Shown one piece after another: positions 33,291-41,134 of a stretch of 64,000 nucleotides of DNA. Origin of the DNA: Pseudomonas sp. NCCP-436 (lineage in GTDB: Bacteria; Pseudomonadota; Gammaproteobacteria; Pseudomonadales; Pseudomonadaceae); NCBI RefSeq assembly GCF_019656335.1, contig NZ_BPLZ01000013.1, positions 1-64,000 of the forward strand. Reading direction: 5' to 3'. Below the pieces are notes generated by a model. It was not told where the DNA came from, made no database searches, and saw only the letters and a program-made list of their open reading frames with translations. A program made the translations under genes and the position numbers. Position 1 is the first letter of the stretch. Each line of letters begins with the position of its first letter.

Positions 33291-34529
33291 ATGGCTTTGA
33301 TCGTACAGAAGTTTGGGGGCACCTCCGTCGGCAGCATCGAGCGCATCGCGCAGGTGGCCGAGAAGGTGAAGACGTTCCGCGAGAAAGGTGACGACGTCGT
33401 CGTCGTGGTTTCCGCCATGAGCGGCGAAACCAACCGCCTGATCGATCTGGCTAAACAGATCACCGACGGTGAACCGGTTGCGCGCGAGCTGGACGTAATG
33501 GTTTCGACTGGCGAGCAGGTGACCATCGGCCTGCTGGCCATGGCGTTGATTCGCCGTGGAGTGGAGGCAGTGTCCTTCACTGGCAGTCAGGTGCGGATTC
33601 TTACTGACAGCGCGCATAACAAGGCGCGCATTCTGCACATCGATGATCAGAAGATCCGCTCCCATCTGCAGGCCGGGCGTGTGGTGGTGGTGGCTGGCTT
33701 CCAGGGCGTGGACGAGCAGGGCAATATAACCACCCTCGGTCGCGGCGGCTCGGATACCACGGCGGTGGCCCTGGCTGCGGCACTGAAAGCCGATGAGTGT
33801 CAGATCTACACCGACGTCGATGGCGTCTATACCACTGATCCGCGTGTGGTGCCGCGTGCCCAGCGTCTGGAGAAAATCACCTTCGAGGAAATGCTGGAAA
33901 TGGCCAGCCTTGGCTCCAAGGTGCTGCAGATTCGCTCGGTGGAGTTCGCCGGCAAGTACAACGTCCCGCTGCGCGTGCTGCACAGCTTCCAGGAGGGGCC
34001 GGGCACCCTCATTACCCTTGATGAAGAGGAATCCATGGAACAGCCGATCATTTCCGGCATCGCCTTCAATCGCGACGAAGCCAAGCTGACCATCCGTGGG
34101 GTACCGGATATCCCCGGCGTTGCTTTCAAGATTCTCGGTCCGATCAGTGCCGCTAATGTCGAAGTGGATATGATCGTGCAGAACGTGGCGCATGATAACA
34201 CCACCGACTTTACCTTCACGGTGCATCGCAACGACTACAGCAATGCTCTGGCTGTGCTGCAGAAAACGGCCGACGAACTGGGTGCCCGCGAGGTGGTGGG
34301 TGACACCGAGATCGCCAAGGTATCTATCGTCGGTGTCGGCATGCGTTCGCATGCCGGTGTTGCCAGCCGCATGTTCGAGGCCCTGGCCAAGGAAACCATC
34401 AACATCCAGATGATCTCCACTTCGGAAATCAAGGTGTCTGTGGTGATTGAAGAGAAGTACCTCGAGCTGGCTGTGCGTGCCCTGCACACTGCCTTCGAAC
34501 TCGATGCGCCTGCACGACAGGGTGAGTGA
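33291..34529 (+). CDS. lysC: Aspartate kinase
   Basis: A 412-residue aspartokinase that phosphorylates aspartate in the first step to lysine, threonine and methionine. The kinase domain begins LIVQKFGGTSVGS and includes FTGSQVRILTDS and GRGGSDTTAVALAAAL. Two ACT domains (about residues 263-410) bind lysine/threonine; FKILGPISAANVEVDMIVQN and VSIVGVGMRSHAGVASRMF mark them. Start ATG 33291 from homologues. An in-frame ATG at 34035 (codon 249) has GAGGAA just upstream and could produce a 164-residue regulatory beta subunit, as known for other alpha2beta2 aspartokinases. Confidence 0.95.
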   Translation: MALIVQKFGGTSVGSIERIAQVAEKVKTFREKGDDVVVVVSAMSGETNRLIDLAKQITDGEPVARELDVMVSTGEQVTIGLLAMALIRRGVEAVSFTGSQVRILTDSAHNKARILHIDDQKIRSHLQAGRVVVVAGFQGVDEQGNITTLGRGGSDTTAVALAAALKADECQIYTDVDGVYTTDPRVVPRAQRLEKITFEEMLEMASLGSKVLQIRSVEFAGKYNVPLRVLHSFQEGPGTLITLDEEESMEQPIISGIAFNRDEAKLTIRGVPDIPGVAFKILGPISAANVEVDMIVQNVAHDNTTDFTFTVHRNDYSNALAVLQKTADELGAREVVGDTEIAKVSIVGVGMRSHAGVASRMFEALAKETINIQMISTSEIKVSVVIEEKYLELAVRALHTAFELDAPARQGE

Positions 34530-34539
34530 TGCCTTTCCG

Positions 34540-34574
34540 AAAGGCGCGGCAGGTTCCGCGCCTTTCGTCTTTTT
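34540..34574 (+). terminator. lysC intrinsic terminator
   Basis: A perfect 10-bp stem AAAGGCGCGG-caggtt-CCGCGCCTTT is followed by CGTCTTTTT, beginning 11 bases after the lysC stop. The rest of the 183-base gap to rsmA holds the rsmA promoter region, including an AT-rich stretch near 34660-34680; I could not fix a single promoter. Confidence 0.92.
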
Positions 34575-34712
34575 GACCAGAGTGCGGGGACTTTCTTTAC
34601 GCATTGGCTGGTCAATACTTGGGTGGGGTGTCGGGCCTAGTATGGCCGGAACCATCACCATTTTATTTTTTGCAGACTGTTGTCCTGAAATGTAATCCGT
34701 GAGGAGAAAGGA

Positions 34713-34898
34713 ATGTTGATTCTGACTCGCCGGGTCGGAGAGACCCTGATGGTCGGTGATGATGTGACTGTCACCGTGTTGGGTGTAAAGGGAAACCAGG
34801 TGCGTATTGGTGTCAATGCGCCCAAAGAGGTAGCCGTACACCGTGAGGAAATCTACCAGCGCATCCAGAAAGAAAAGGATGACGAACCAAGCCACTAA
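34713..34898 (+). CDS. rsmA: Carbon storage/secondary metabolism regulator RsmA (CsrA)
   Basis: A 61-residue homodimeric RNA-binding protein that binds GGA motifs in mRNA leaders and blocks translation. It starts [18 protein letters not shown], and the RNA-contact region near the C-terminus of the beta core reads [19 protein letters not shown] with the key Arg44 in HREE. Its own leader contains GGA repeats around the ribosome site (GAGGAGAAAGGA), so autoregulation is possible. GacS, whose pathway relieves RsmA repression through small RNAs, is encoded at the other end of the window. Confidence 0.96.
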   Translation: MLILTRRVGETLMVGDDVTVTVLGVKGNQVRIGVNAPKEVAVHREEIYQRIQKEKDDEPSH

Positions 34899-34917
34899 TT
34901 TTTCTACAAATTTTTGT

Positions 34918-34945
34918 TTGCAAACGGGGAAAACATGTTTATCAT
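34918..34945 (+). promoter_or_regulatory. tRNA-Ser promoter
   Basis: TTGCAA (34918-34923) and TATCAT (34940-34945) are separated by 16 bp and lie 14 bases before the tRNA-Ser 5' end, good geometry for a sigma-70 promoter that drives the tRNA cluster. T-rich sequence just after the rsmA stop (34899-34917) may act as its terminator. Confidence 0.55.
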
Positions 34946-34959
34946 GCGCCCCGTGTTGC

Positions 34960-35050
34960 GGAGAGGTGGCCGAGTGGCCGAAGGCGCTCCCCTGCTAAGG
35001 GAGTACACCTCAAAAGGGTGTCGGGGGTTCGAATCCCCCCTTCTCCGCCA
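34960..35050 (+). tRNA. tRNA-Ser (anticodon GCT)
   Basis: A 91-base class II tRNA with acceptor stem GGAGAGG/CTTCTCC, anticodon loop CTGCTAA giving anticodon GCT, the long variable arm typical of serine tRNAs, TTCGAAT in the T loop, and encoded CCA. It follows rsmA as in P. aeruginosa. Confidence 0.97.
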
Positions 35051-35089
35051 TTTTCAGCCAGTCGGGTGTAAGCCGGGCAGGCAGATCAA

Positions 35090-35117
35090 CCAGAGGTGAT
35101 CTGGTATAAAAGCACCA
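35090..35117 (+). repeat. CCAG-N7-CTGG hairpin module, copy 1, before tRNA-Arg 1
   Basis: CCAG-aggtgat-CTGG (35090-35104) followed by TATAAAAGCACC. The same module precedes each of the three tRNA-Arg genes (copies at 35376 and 35548). This first copy lies about 165 bases before its tRNA, with an inserted segment carrying a direct repeat AGCGAGCGAAG (35136 and 35161). Confidence 0.7.
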
Positions 35118-35256
35118 AGAATCTCGCGAAAGCGTAGCGAGCGAAGGGTAAATGAGGCAAAGCGAGCGAAGAAACGCAGTTTGGTTTTCTAAACGGGCAT
35201 TCTGAGTTCACTTTCAACGCATTGCCAATCGCAGTAGCTTTCGAGTGGTCTGTAAC

Positions 35257-35333
35257 GGACTCATAGCTCAGCTGGATAGAGTACTCGGCTACGAACCGAG
35301 CGGTCGGAGGTTCGAATCCTCCTGAGTCCGCCA
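35257..35333 (+). tRNA. tRNA-Arg (anticodon ACG), copy 1
   Basis: A 77-base tRNA with acceptor GGACTCA/TGAGTCC, anticodon loop CTACGAA (ACG, read as ICG after deamination), TTCGAAT T loop and encoded CCA. First of three identical copies. Confidence 0.97.
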
Positions 35334-35343
35334 TATTTAAATG

Positions 35344-35369
35344 GCTTGCAGTACTGCAAGCTATTTTGT
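35344..35369 (+). terminator. Terminator-like hairpin after tRNA-Arg 1
   Basis: GCTTGCAG-TA-CTGCAAGC followed by TATTTTGTTT. It may end or process the transcript between the first and second tRNA-Arg genes. Confidence 0.55.
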
Positions 35370-35375
35370 TTCAAA

Positions 35376-35402
35376 CCAGTGGTGACCTGGTCTAAAAGCA
35401 CC
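35376..35402 (+). repeat. CCAG-N7-CTGG hairpin module, copy 2
   Basis: CCAG-tggtgac-CTGG followed by TCTAAAAGCACC and then GTAAGGGTC, 60 bases before tRNA-Arg 2. Nearly identical to copy 3. Confidence 0.7.
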
Positions 35403-35438
35403 GTAAGGGTCGAACGGATTTTCCGAATGGCCTGCAAC

Positions 35439-35515
35439 GGACTCATAGCTCAGCTGGATAGAGTACTCGGCTACGAACCGAGCGGTCGGAGGTTCGAATC
35501 CTCCTGAGTCCGCCA
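35439..35515 (+). tRNA. tRNA-Arg (anticodon ACG), copy 2
   Basis: Identical in sequence to copy 1 over 77 bases including CCA. The distance from the start of copy 1 is 182 bases. Confidence 0.97.
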
Positions 35516-35547
35516 TCTTCAATAGTTTTCACGCTATTGTGTTTCAA

Positions 35548-35574
35548 CCAGTGGTGATCTGGTCTAAAAGCACC
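35548..35574 (+). repeat. CCAG-N7-CTGG hairpin module, copy 3
   Basis: CCAG-tggtgat-CTGG followed by TCTAAAAGCACC and GTAAGGGTC, before tRNA-Arg 3. A short AATAG/CTATT stem precedes it at about 35521-35538. Confidence 0.7.
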
Positions 35575-35609
35575 GTAAGGGTCAGACGGATTTCCGGATG
35601 ATCTGCAAC

Positions 35610-35686
35610 GGACTCATAGCTCAGCTGGATAGAGTACTCGGCTACGAACCGAGCGGTCGGAGGTTCGAATCCTCCTGAGTCCGCCA
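35610..35686 (+). tRNA. tRNA-Arg (anticodon ACG), copy 3
   Basis: Identical to copies 1 and 2; 171 bases from the start of copy 2. Last tRNA of the cluster, followed by a strong terminator. Confidence 0.97.
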
Positions 35687-35691
35687 CACCC

Positions 35692-35722
35692 AAAGGGCCT
35701 GCATTCATGCAGGCCCTTTTTT
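35692..35722 (+). terminator. Terminator of the tRNA cluster
   Basis: AAAGGGCCTGCA-ttca-TGCAGGCCCTTT, a 12-bp perfect stem followed by three more T. The next permease gene therefore needs its own promoter. Confidence 0.93.
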
Positions 35723-35799
35723 CATTTGTGCCGCCGGCCCAAAGCGGCCAGAGCGGACTGTCGCTGACTCGCCTGGCCGGCTTCCTGCGCGAGGTCATC

Positions 35800-36753
35800 A
35801 TGCACATCTCTTCCGGCCGCTGGTTGTATGGTCTGTTCCTTGCTCTGAGTACCTCGCTGTTGTGGGGTGTCCTGCCGATTCAGTTGAAGGAAGTGCTGCA
35901 GGTGATGGACCCGGTCACGGTCACTTGGTATCGCCTGGCTCTGGCCGGTTCGTTGCTGCTGGCCTACCTGGCCGCGGCGCGGCGGCTGCCAAGCTTTGCG
36001 GCGCTGGGGCGCAGGGGGTGGGGCCTGTTGGTTCTAGCGGTCGTCGGACTGACGGCCAACTATGTGCTGTATCTGATGGGGCTCGAACTGCTTAGCTCGG
36101 GAACAACGCAGCTGGTGATTCAGGTGGCGCCCATCCTGCTCCTGCTTGGCAGCGTATTCATCTTTCGCGAGCGTTTCAGCCTGGGGCAGGGTGTGGGGCT
36201 GTTGCTGATGCTGCTGGGCTTCGCGTTCTTCTTCAATCAGCGGCTGGGCGAGCTGCTGACTTCGCTGAGCAATTACACCGTCGGAGTGCTGACTGTTCTG
36301 GCAGCGGCCTTTGTCTGGACTTTCTATGGTTTGGCGCAGAAACAGTTGCTGGTGGTCTGGAATTCGGTGCAGGTGATGATGGTGATCTATTTGGCCTGCG
36401 CCCTGTTGCTGACGCCCTGGGCTCAGCCGCTGCAGGTGCTGCGGCTTAATCCATTACAGGGATGGCTGCTGCTGGCCTGTTGCCTGAATACGCTGGTGGC
36501 CTACGGCGCCTTTGCTGAGGCGCTAGCGCACTGGGAGGCTTCACGGGTCAGTGCCACTCTGGCTCTGACACCGCTGGTGACTTTCGTTTCGGTGGCACTG
36601 GCAGCTAGCTGGTGGCCGGAGTACGTGCAGCCGGAGCAGGTCAATGCGATAGCCTACGCCGGTGCCGTTATTGTCGTGCTGGGCTCTGCACTGACTGCGC
36701 TGGGGCCATCGCTGCTGGAGGCGTGGCGGCAGAAGAGGGCTCGCGTCTGCTAA
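35800..36753 (+). CDS. EamA (DMT-superfamily) inner-membrane permease, RarD-like
   Basis: A protein of about 317 residues with ten hydrophobic segments in two EamA repeats, starting SLLWGVLPIQLKEVL and TWYRLALAGSLLLAYLA. The second repeat starts near VGVLTVLAAAFVWTFYGLAQ. The sequence resembles RarD-type transporters; the substrate is unknown. I place the start at ATG 35800 behind GAGG; an in-frame ATG at 35707 lies inside the tRNA terminator and is unlikely. It converges on the oxidoreductase at 36750 and overlaps it by four bases. Confidence 0.83.
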   Translation: MHISSGRWLYGLFLALSTSLLWGVLPIQLKEVLQVMDPVTVTWYRLALAGSLLLAYLAAARRLPSFAALGRRGWGLLVLAVVGLTANYVLYLMGLELLSSGTTQLVIQVAPILLLLGSVFIFRERFSLGQGVGLLLMLLGFAFFFNQRLGELLTSLSNYTVGVLTVLAAAFVWTFYGLAQKQLLVVWNSVQVMMVIYLACALLLTPWAQPLQVLRLNPLQGWLLLACCLNTLVAYGAFAEALAHWEASRVSATLALTPLVTFVSVALAASWWPEYVQPEQVNAIAYAGAVIVVLGSALTALGPSLLEAWRQKRARVC

Positions 36754-37367
36754 GCAGTGGCTCCGAGATGCTCGGCCTTGCGTAGCCAGTTCTGGCGTTT
36801 TTGTTCGCTGGACTGGCGCACAGGGGCGAATTCCTGGAGGCGGCGGGTGCGGATGCCGCAGAAGCCAAGTACGGTGCGCACCACCTGGCGGTGTGCTGGA
36901 GCACCATAGATCCAGCGGAAGTACCAGGGCGGGGTGTCCATGGTTACCAGCAGGTCGGCGCTGCGACCGCTAAGCAGCTTGTCCCACAGCTGGGAGCCGC
37001 TGCGGTATTTAAAGGCGAAGCCGGGTAGGAATATCCGGTCGAAAAAACCCTTCAGCAGGGCAGGGACACCACCCCACCAGACCGGGTAGACCAGTACCAG
37101 GTGTTCGGCCCAGTGGATCAGGCGCTGGGCTTCGAGCAGATCCGGCTCTAGGCTCTGACTGTGTTCGTAGCCGTTGCGCAGTACAGGATCGAACTGCATC
37201 TCGCCCAGCCTCAACTGGCGAACTACATGACCGCGGTTGCGGGCACCCTGGCTGTAAGCTTCGGCCAGGGCATGACAGAGGCTGTGACGTTTCGGTGTGC
37301 CGAGGATCAGCAGAATGCGCTTGCCATCACCCTCCAGCGGTGTTGCCCCACTTTTACCCTCATTCAT
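36750..37367 (-). CDS. Flavodoxin-fold NAD(P)H oxidoreductase (KefF/MdaB-like)
   Basis: A 205-residue Flavodoxin_2 family protein, probably an FMN or FAD quinone reductase. The nucleotide-binding start reads ILLILGTPKRHSLCHALAEAY near residue 18; VLVYPVWWGGVPALLKGFFDRIF near 92 is the family signature around the flavin. Its start overlaps the fumC stop by eight bases, so it is the second gene of a fumC operon and translationally coupled. Confidence 0.83.
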   Translation of the reverse strand: MNEGKSGATPLEGDGKRILLILGTPKRHSLCHALAEAYSQGARNRGHVVRQLRLGEMQFDPVLRNGYEHSQSLEPDLLEAQRLIHWAEHLVLVYPVWWGGVPALLKGFFDRIFLPGFAFKYRSGSQLWDKLLSGRSADLLVTMDTPPWYFRWIYGAPAHRQVVRTVLGFCGIRTRRLQEFAPVRQSSEQKRQNWLRKAEHLGATA

Positions 37368-38754
37368 GATGATCGATTCCCAGCATGGTTCCGGGTTGAA
37401 CCCAGTCTTCGAATTGTTCTTCGTTTAGGTAGCCGAGTTGCAAAGCTGCCTGACGCAGGGTACTGCCCTCGGTGTAGGCTTTTTTGGCGATTTCGGCTGC
37501 CTTGTCATAGCCGATGTGCGGGTTCAGGGCGGTCACCAGCATCAGCCCTCGTTCCAGATGCTCGGCCATTCTCGCGGCATCCGGCTGCAGGTCGGCTATG
37601 CAGTGTGTCTGGAAATTGCGGCAGCCGTCGCTGAGCAGTCGGATTGACTGCAGCAGGTTATGGATGATCACCGGCTTGAACACGTTCAGCTGCAGATGGC
37701 CCTGACTGGCAGCGAAGCCGATGGTGGCGTCGTTACCCAGTACCTGGCAGGCGAGCATCGACAATGCTTCGCATTGGGTTGGATTGACCTTGCCCGGCAT
37801 AATCGAGCTGCCCGGTTCGTTGGCAGGCAGGCGCACTTCGGCAAAGCCGGCTCTCGGGCCGGAGCCGAGCAGGCGCAAATCGTTGGCCAGTTTCATCAGG
37901 GCCACTGCCAGGGTTTTTAAGGCTCCCGACAACTGCACCAACGGCTCGTGGCCGGCCAGAGCAGCAAACTTGTTCGGTGCGCTGGTCAGCGGTAGGCCAG
38001 TCAGTGCGGCAAGTTCGGCAGCGATGGCTTCGGCGAAGCCGGCTGGCGCATTGAGCCCGGTACCCACTGCGGTACCTCCCTGGGCCAGTTCGCAGACGCC
38101 AGGCAGGGCGGCGCGTATGGCAGCCTCGGCATGGTTCAGTTGGCTGACGAAGGCGGACAGCTCCTGACCGAAGGTGATCGGTGTGGCGTCCATCATATGA
38201 GTACGTCCGGTCTTGATCAGGCTGGCATGTCGCTCGGCTTGTTCCTGCAGGCCATCGCGTAATTCGGCGATGGCCTGCAGCAGGTTGAGCTGTACCGCCT
38301 GCGCAGCGGCGATGTGCATGGCGGTGGGGAAGCAGTCATTGGAGCTTTGCGCACGGTTGACGTGATCGTTGGGGTGTACCGGGCTCTTGCCCCCGCGCTG
38401 ACCACTGACCAGTTCATTGGCGCGGCCGGCGATCACCTCATTGACGTTCATGTTGCTCTGGGTGCCGCTGCCGGTCTGCCAAACCATCAGGGGGAATTGC
38501 TCGTCATGACGGCCTTCCAGCACCTCATCGGCGGCTTGCTCGATCAGTCGGGCTATTTCGATCGGTAGCTCTCCGTTGCGACTATTGACCCGGGCGGCGG
38601 CTTTCTTGATCAGGGTCAGGGCATGCAGCACTGGTAGTGGCATGCGTTCGCTGCCGATGGCAAAGTTGATCAGCGAGCGCTGCGTCTGGGCGCCCCAGTA
38701 GGCATTGCCGGGGACTTCGATCGGGCCAAGACTGTCGGTTTCGGTGCGGCTCAT
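37360..38754 (-). CDS. fumC: Class II fumarate hydratase
   Basis: A 464-residue iron-independent fumarase that interconverts fumarate and malate. The family signature GSSIMPGKVNPTQCEAL is near residue 316, and the active-site region includes TGSGTQSNMNVNEV near 95 and HPNDHVNRAQSSNDCFPTA near 125. It is oxygen-stable and commonly used under iron limitation or oxidative stress; pairing with a flavin quinone reductase fits that. Start ATG 38754 from homologues. Confidence 0.94.
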   Translation of the reverse strand: MSRTETDSLGPIEVPGNAYWGAQTQRSLINFAIGSERMPLPVLHALTLIKKAAARVNSRNGELPIEIARLIEQAADEVLEGRHDEQFPLMVWQTGSGTQSNMNVNEVIAGRANELVSGQRGGKSPVHPNDHVNRAQSSNDCFPTAMHIAAAQAVQLNLLQAIAELRDGLQEQAERHASLIKTGRTHMMDATPITFGQELSAFVSQLNHAEAAIRAALPGVCELAQGGTAVGTGLNAPAGFAEAIAAELAALTGLPLTSAPNKFAALAGHEPLVQLSGALKTLAVALMKLANDLRLLGSGPRAGFAEVRLPANEPGSSIMPGKVNPTQCEALSMLACQVLGNDATIGFAASQGHLQLNVFKPVIIHNLLQSIRLLSDGCRNFQTHCIADLQPDAARMAEHLERGLMLVTALNPHIGYDKAAEIAKKAYTEGSTLRQAALQLGYLNEEQFEDWVQPGTMLGIDHHE

Positions 38755-38835
38755 AAGGTACTCCACGGGATGGATTGCTTGGCAGTTTAGGCCGTCCTGT
38801 CACTGAGGGGTTCCACGTGTTTTCTATCGCACCGA

Positions 38836-39846
38836 TTACCAGCGCGCGTGAGTTTCTCCGAGCCAGCCGAGGGTGTTTTCCAGCGGCACACGCTCTCCGT
38901 TCGGGCCGCGCAGCACGCCACTGTAATAGCCGAGCCATTGCAGGGTGTCGGCATACAGAGGGCCGAGGCGAGGACAGGTGCGATGGATTCTGCGCGGGGT
39001 AAAACGTAAGGTTACGCTGCCGTCCTCACTTTCCAGGCACCACGGGGCGAGTGGTGCGTGGGAGCTGCGCTGAAGTTGCAGGGGGCTTTGCAGTTGGTGT
39101 ACTTGGCCACCGAACCAGAGGGCATTGTCGGACAGGCCGCTGTAATCCAGCCAGCCAGTGCTGAAGTTGCCAGCGACTCCTCCGCAACCAGTGAAGACGG
39201 CGCGTCGCCAGTGACTGCGGAGTGGCCATACGCCACGGCCGAAATCCAGTGAGGCGAAACTTTGTCCGGGGGGGCAATGGTAGTTGCGGCGACCCAGTTG
39301 CAGCGTGCCGCTGGCGGTCAGGCCGAGCCAGCGGCTGGTGGCATGGAAACCACCGTCAGGCAGGGGGGCGACCAGGTTGGCTGACTGCAGGTGGGCGGGG
39401 CGCAGTATATCCAGGGCAGCGAGTAGCGGCTGGCCGCCGATATCCGGGATGCTGACGGTCAGGCGCAGTCGTCCCGGATGCTCCTCTGCCTTGAGCTGCA
39501 GTCGCGGGTGGTTGAAGGCGTGACTTTGCAGTGGCCGGCCGGGCAATTGGCAGCCGCTGGCAAAAAGGCTGAAGCGCGAGTGAGAGGAGGCCTGACCGCT
39601 GTCAAGGTCGAGAAAGTAGGTAGCGCCGTAGCCCAGGTAGTCGAGGTCGGCCAGGGTCAATGTAAGTATCCAGCGCGGCGTGGTGATACACCAGTGGTTC
39701 CAGCGCTTGCGCCGGCCCTGATGGCCGTGCAGGGTGCAGTCCACTTGTAGCTGGTCGGACCAGCCGACTGATTCGGGCAATAGTCGACCTTTGCTGTCGC
39801 AGAGCGGCTGTAGCAGGGCGGTGGCGTAGCGGGGGAGGCTCGTCAT
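38836..39846 (-). CDS. DUF2804 family protein
   Basis: A 336-residue cytoplasmic protein of the DUF2804 family, seen by the N-terminal core WCITTPRWILTLTLADLDYLGYGATYFLDL (quoted in part: TLADLDYLGYGATYF) and the later SFASLDFGRGVWPLRSHWRRA with repeated aromatic residues, suggesting a lipocalin-like beta structure. Function unknown. Start ATG 39846 is chosen over an upstream in-frame codon. It lies between fumC and the divergent DUF2059 gene. Confidence 0.78.
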   Translation of the reverse strand: MTSLPRYATALLQPLCDSKGRLLPESVGWSDQLQVDCTLHGHQGRRKRWNHWCITTPRWILTLTLADLDYLGYGATYFLDLDSGQASSHSRFSLFASGCQLPGRPLQSHAFNHPRLQLKAEEHPGRLRLTVSIPDIGGQPLLAALDILRPAHLQSANLVAPLPDGGFHATSRWLGLTASGTLQLGRRNYHCPPGQSFASLDFGRGVWPLRSHWRRAVFTGCGGVAGNFSTGWLDYSGLSDNALWFGGQVHQLQSPLQLQRSSHAPLAPWCLESEDGSVTLRFTPRRIHRTCPRLGPLYADTLQWLGYYSGVLRGPNGERVPLENTLGWLGETHARW

Positions 39847-40159
39847 CGGGCACGTCCATGTGTGCTGCGCCGGCGGGCAGTCGATTGCCTGAATGGAAAT
39901 CCGGTTGGTCCGCACTTCCGGCGGGCGGCAGAATGCCGGCCTGCGTTAGCATGGCCAAGCGCCCATGATTTGACAACCGCTTCGAGATTTTCGGCAGAGC
40001 AAATGCCGGTAATACACGCAGCCTGTGAGCCTATGCTTGAGCAGCGGGCGATTCAGCGCACAAAATGCACCTGTCGTGGTCTATTTGCAGTGACCCGCTC
40101 CCGTGTTGCACACATTGCAGCGAGTCTCCTGTCCTTTCCTCACTTCCGGAATCCCGTCC
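39847..40159. other. 313-base divergent intergenic region
   Basis: The gap between the divergent DUF2804 and DUF2059 genes holds TTGACA at 39970-39975 on the plus strand without a convincing -10 at the right distance, and TAATAC near 40011. No gene, RNA or repeat was recognised. Confidence 0.3.
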
Positions 40160-40654
40160 ATGTCCCGTATCTCCCGACTGTGCTGCGCTGTTTTGCTTGG
40201 CGCCTCCAGCTCACTGGCACTGGCCGATGCTGCCAGCCATGCCGCCGATGCCGAGCGTTTTCTCAAGCTGGCCCATGCCGACAAGCTGACTGTGCCAGTG
40301 TATGCTCAGGTGCAGCAGATGTTCGCTCAGCGTTTTGCCCAGGCACCTGATGGCAATCGGGCCGTGCTGGAGCGTTATCAGGCCAAGGCTGATACAGCGC
40401 TGGATCGGGCGGTGGGCTGGGATCGGCTCCGTCCCGATATGGTGCGGTTGTATACCAGCCATTTCAACGAGCAGGAGCTTAAGGATCTGATCGCCTTTTA
40501 CGAGTCGCCGCTCGGCCAAAAGGTGCTGCTGAAGATGCCGACGCTTACCGCGCAGTCCGCGCAAATCACCCAGAGCAAGCTGGAAGCCGCCGTGCCCGAG
40601 GTGAACCGGCTGCTGGCCGAGATGAGCGACGAGATCGGCGTGAAACAACCCTGA
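40160..40654 (+). CDS. Exported DUF2059 family protein
   Basis: A 164-residue protein with signal peptide (LCCAVLLGASSSLALADA) and a DUF2059 core near residues 75-135: RPDMVRLYTSHFNEQELKDLIAFYESPLGQKVL (quoted in part: FNEQELKDLIAFYESPLGQK). It is predicted to be periplasmic and helical; the function is unknown. bolA follows after 8 bases. Confidence 0.85.
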   Translation: MSRISRLCCAVLLGASSSLALADAASHAADAERFLKLAHADKLTVPVYAQVQQMFAQRFAQAPDGNRAVLERYQAKADTALDRAVGWDRLRPDMVRLYTSHFNEQELKDLIAFYESPLGQKVLLKMPTLTAQSAQITQSKLEAAVPEVNRLLAEMSDEIGVKQP

Positions 40655-40662
40655 CGGAGCCC

Positions 40663-40971
40663 ATGATGTCCAAGCAAGACCTTCTTATCGCCGCCCTGAC
40701 CACCCTGCAGCCGCAGCACCTGGAGGTACAGGACGAGAGCCACATGCACAGCCGGGGCACGGAAACCCACTACAAGGCGGTGATCGTCAGCGAGCAGTTC
40801 AGCGGGCTCAGTCCGGTGCGCCGGCACCAGAAGGCTTATGCCGCCGTCGGCGCGCTGATGGAGCAGATCCATGCGCTGGCCCTGCACACCTATACACCGC
40901 AGGAGTGGGCCGGGCAGGGTGCTGCACCGGCCTCGCCGACCTGTCATGGTGGCAGCAAGTTCGACCATTGA
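40663..40971 (+). CDS. bolA: BolA family protein
   Basis: A 102-residue BolA-fold protein. The conserved His and helix-turn-helix-like segment are in DESHMHSRGTETHYKAVIV and FSGLSPVRRHQKAYAAVGALM. BolA proteins partner monothiol glutaredoxins in iron-sulfur handling and influence cell shape under stress. The start is ATG 40663 or 40666. An intrinsic terminator follows at 41024. Confidence 0.9.
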   Translation: MMSKQDLLIAALTTLQPQHLEVQDESHMHSRGTETHYKAVIVSEQFSGLSPVRRHQKAYAAVGALMEQIHALALHTYTPQEWAGQGAAPASPTCHGGSKFDH

Positions 40972-41023
40972 GCCGGCGCCTGCACGGGTGCGGGAGGGCA
41001 GTCACTGAGGTAGAATCGCTGCT

Positions 41024-41052
41024 GCGCCGGCCACCGCCGGCGCTTTCGTTTT
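41024..41052 (+). terminator. bolA terminator
   Basis: GCGCCGG-ccaccg-CCGGCGC stem followed by TTTCGTTTT, 53 bases after the bolA stop. Confidence 0.8.
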
Positions 41053-41134
41053 AACGGCCGACAGGTTCGGGCTGCTGCCGTCTGTTTGGCCTCGGTCCGC
41101 CCTTTGCGTGGGCGACTACTGAGAGAAAACCATC

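Noticed and set aside
33252..34895. 547-codon minus-strand open frame over lysC and rsmA
   Set aside because: Same reason: complementary-frame artefact of lysC.
35090..35574. Regularly repeated units between tRNA genes considered as a CRISPR-like array
   Set aside because: Only three units, with tRNA genes as part of the repeat; it is tandem tRNA duplication.
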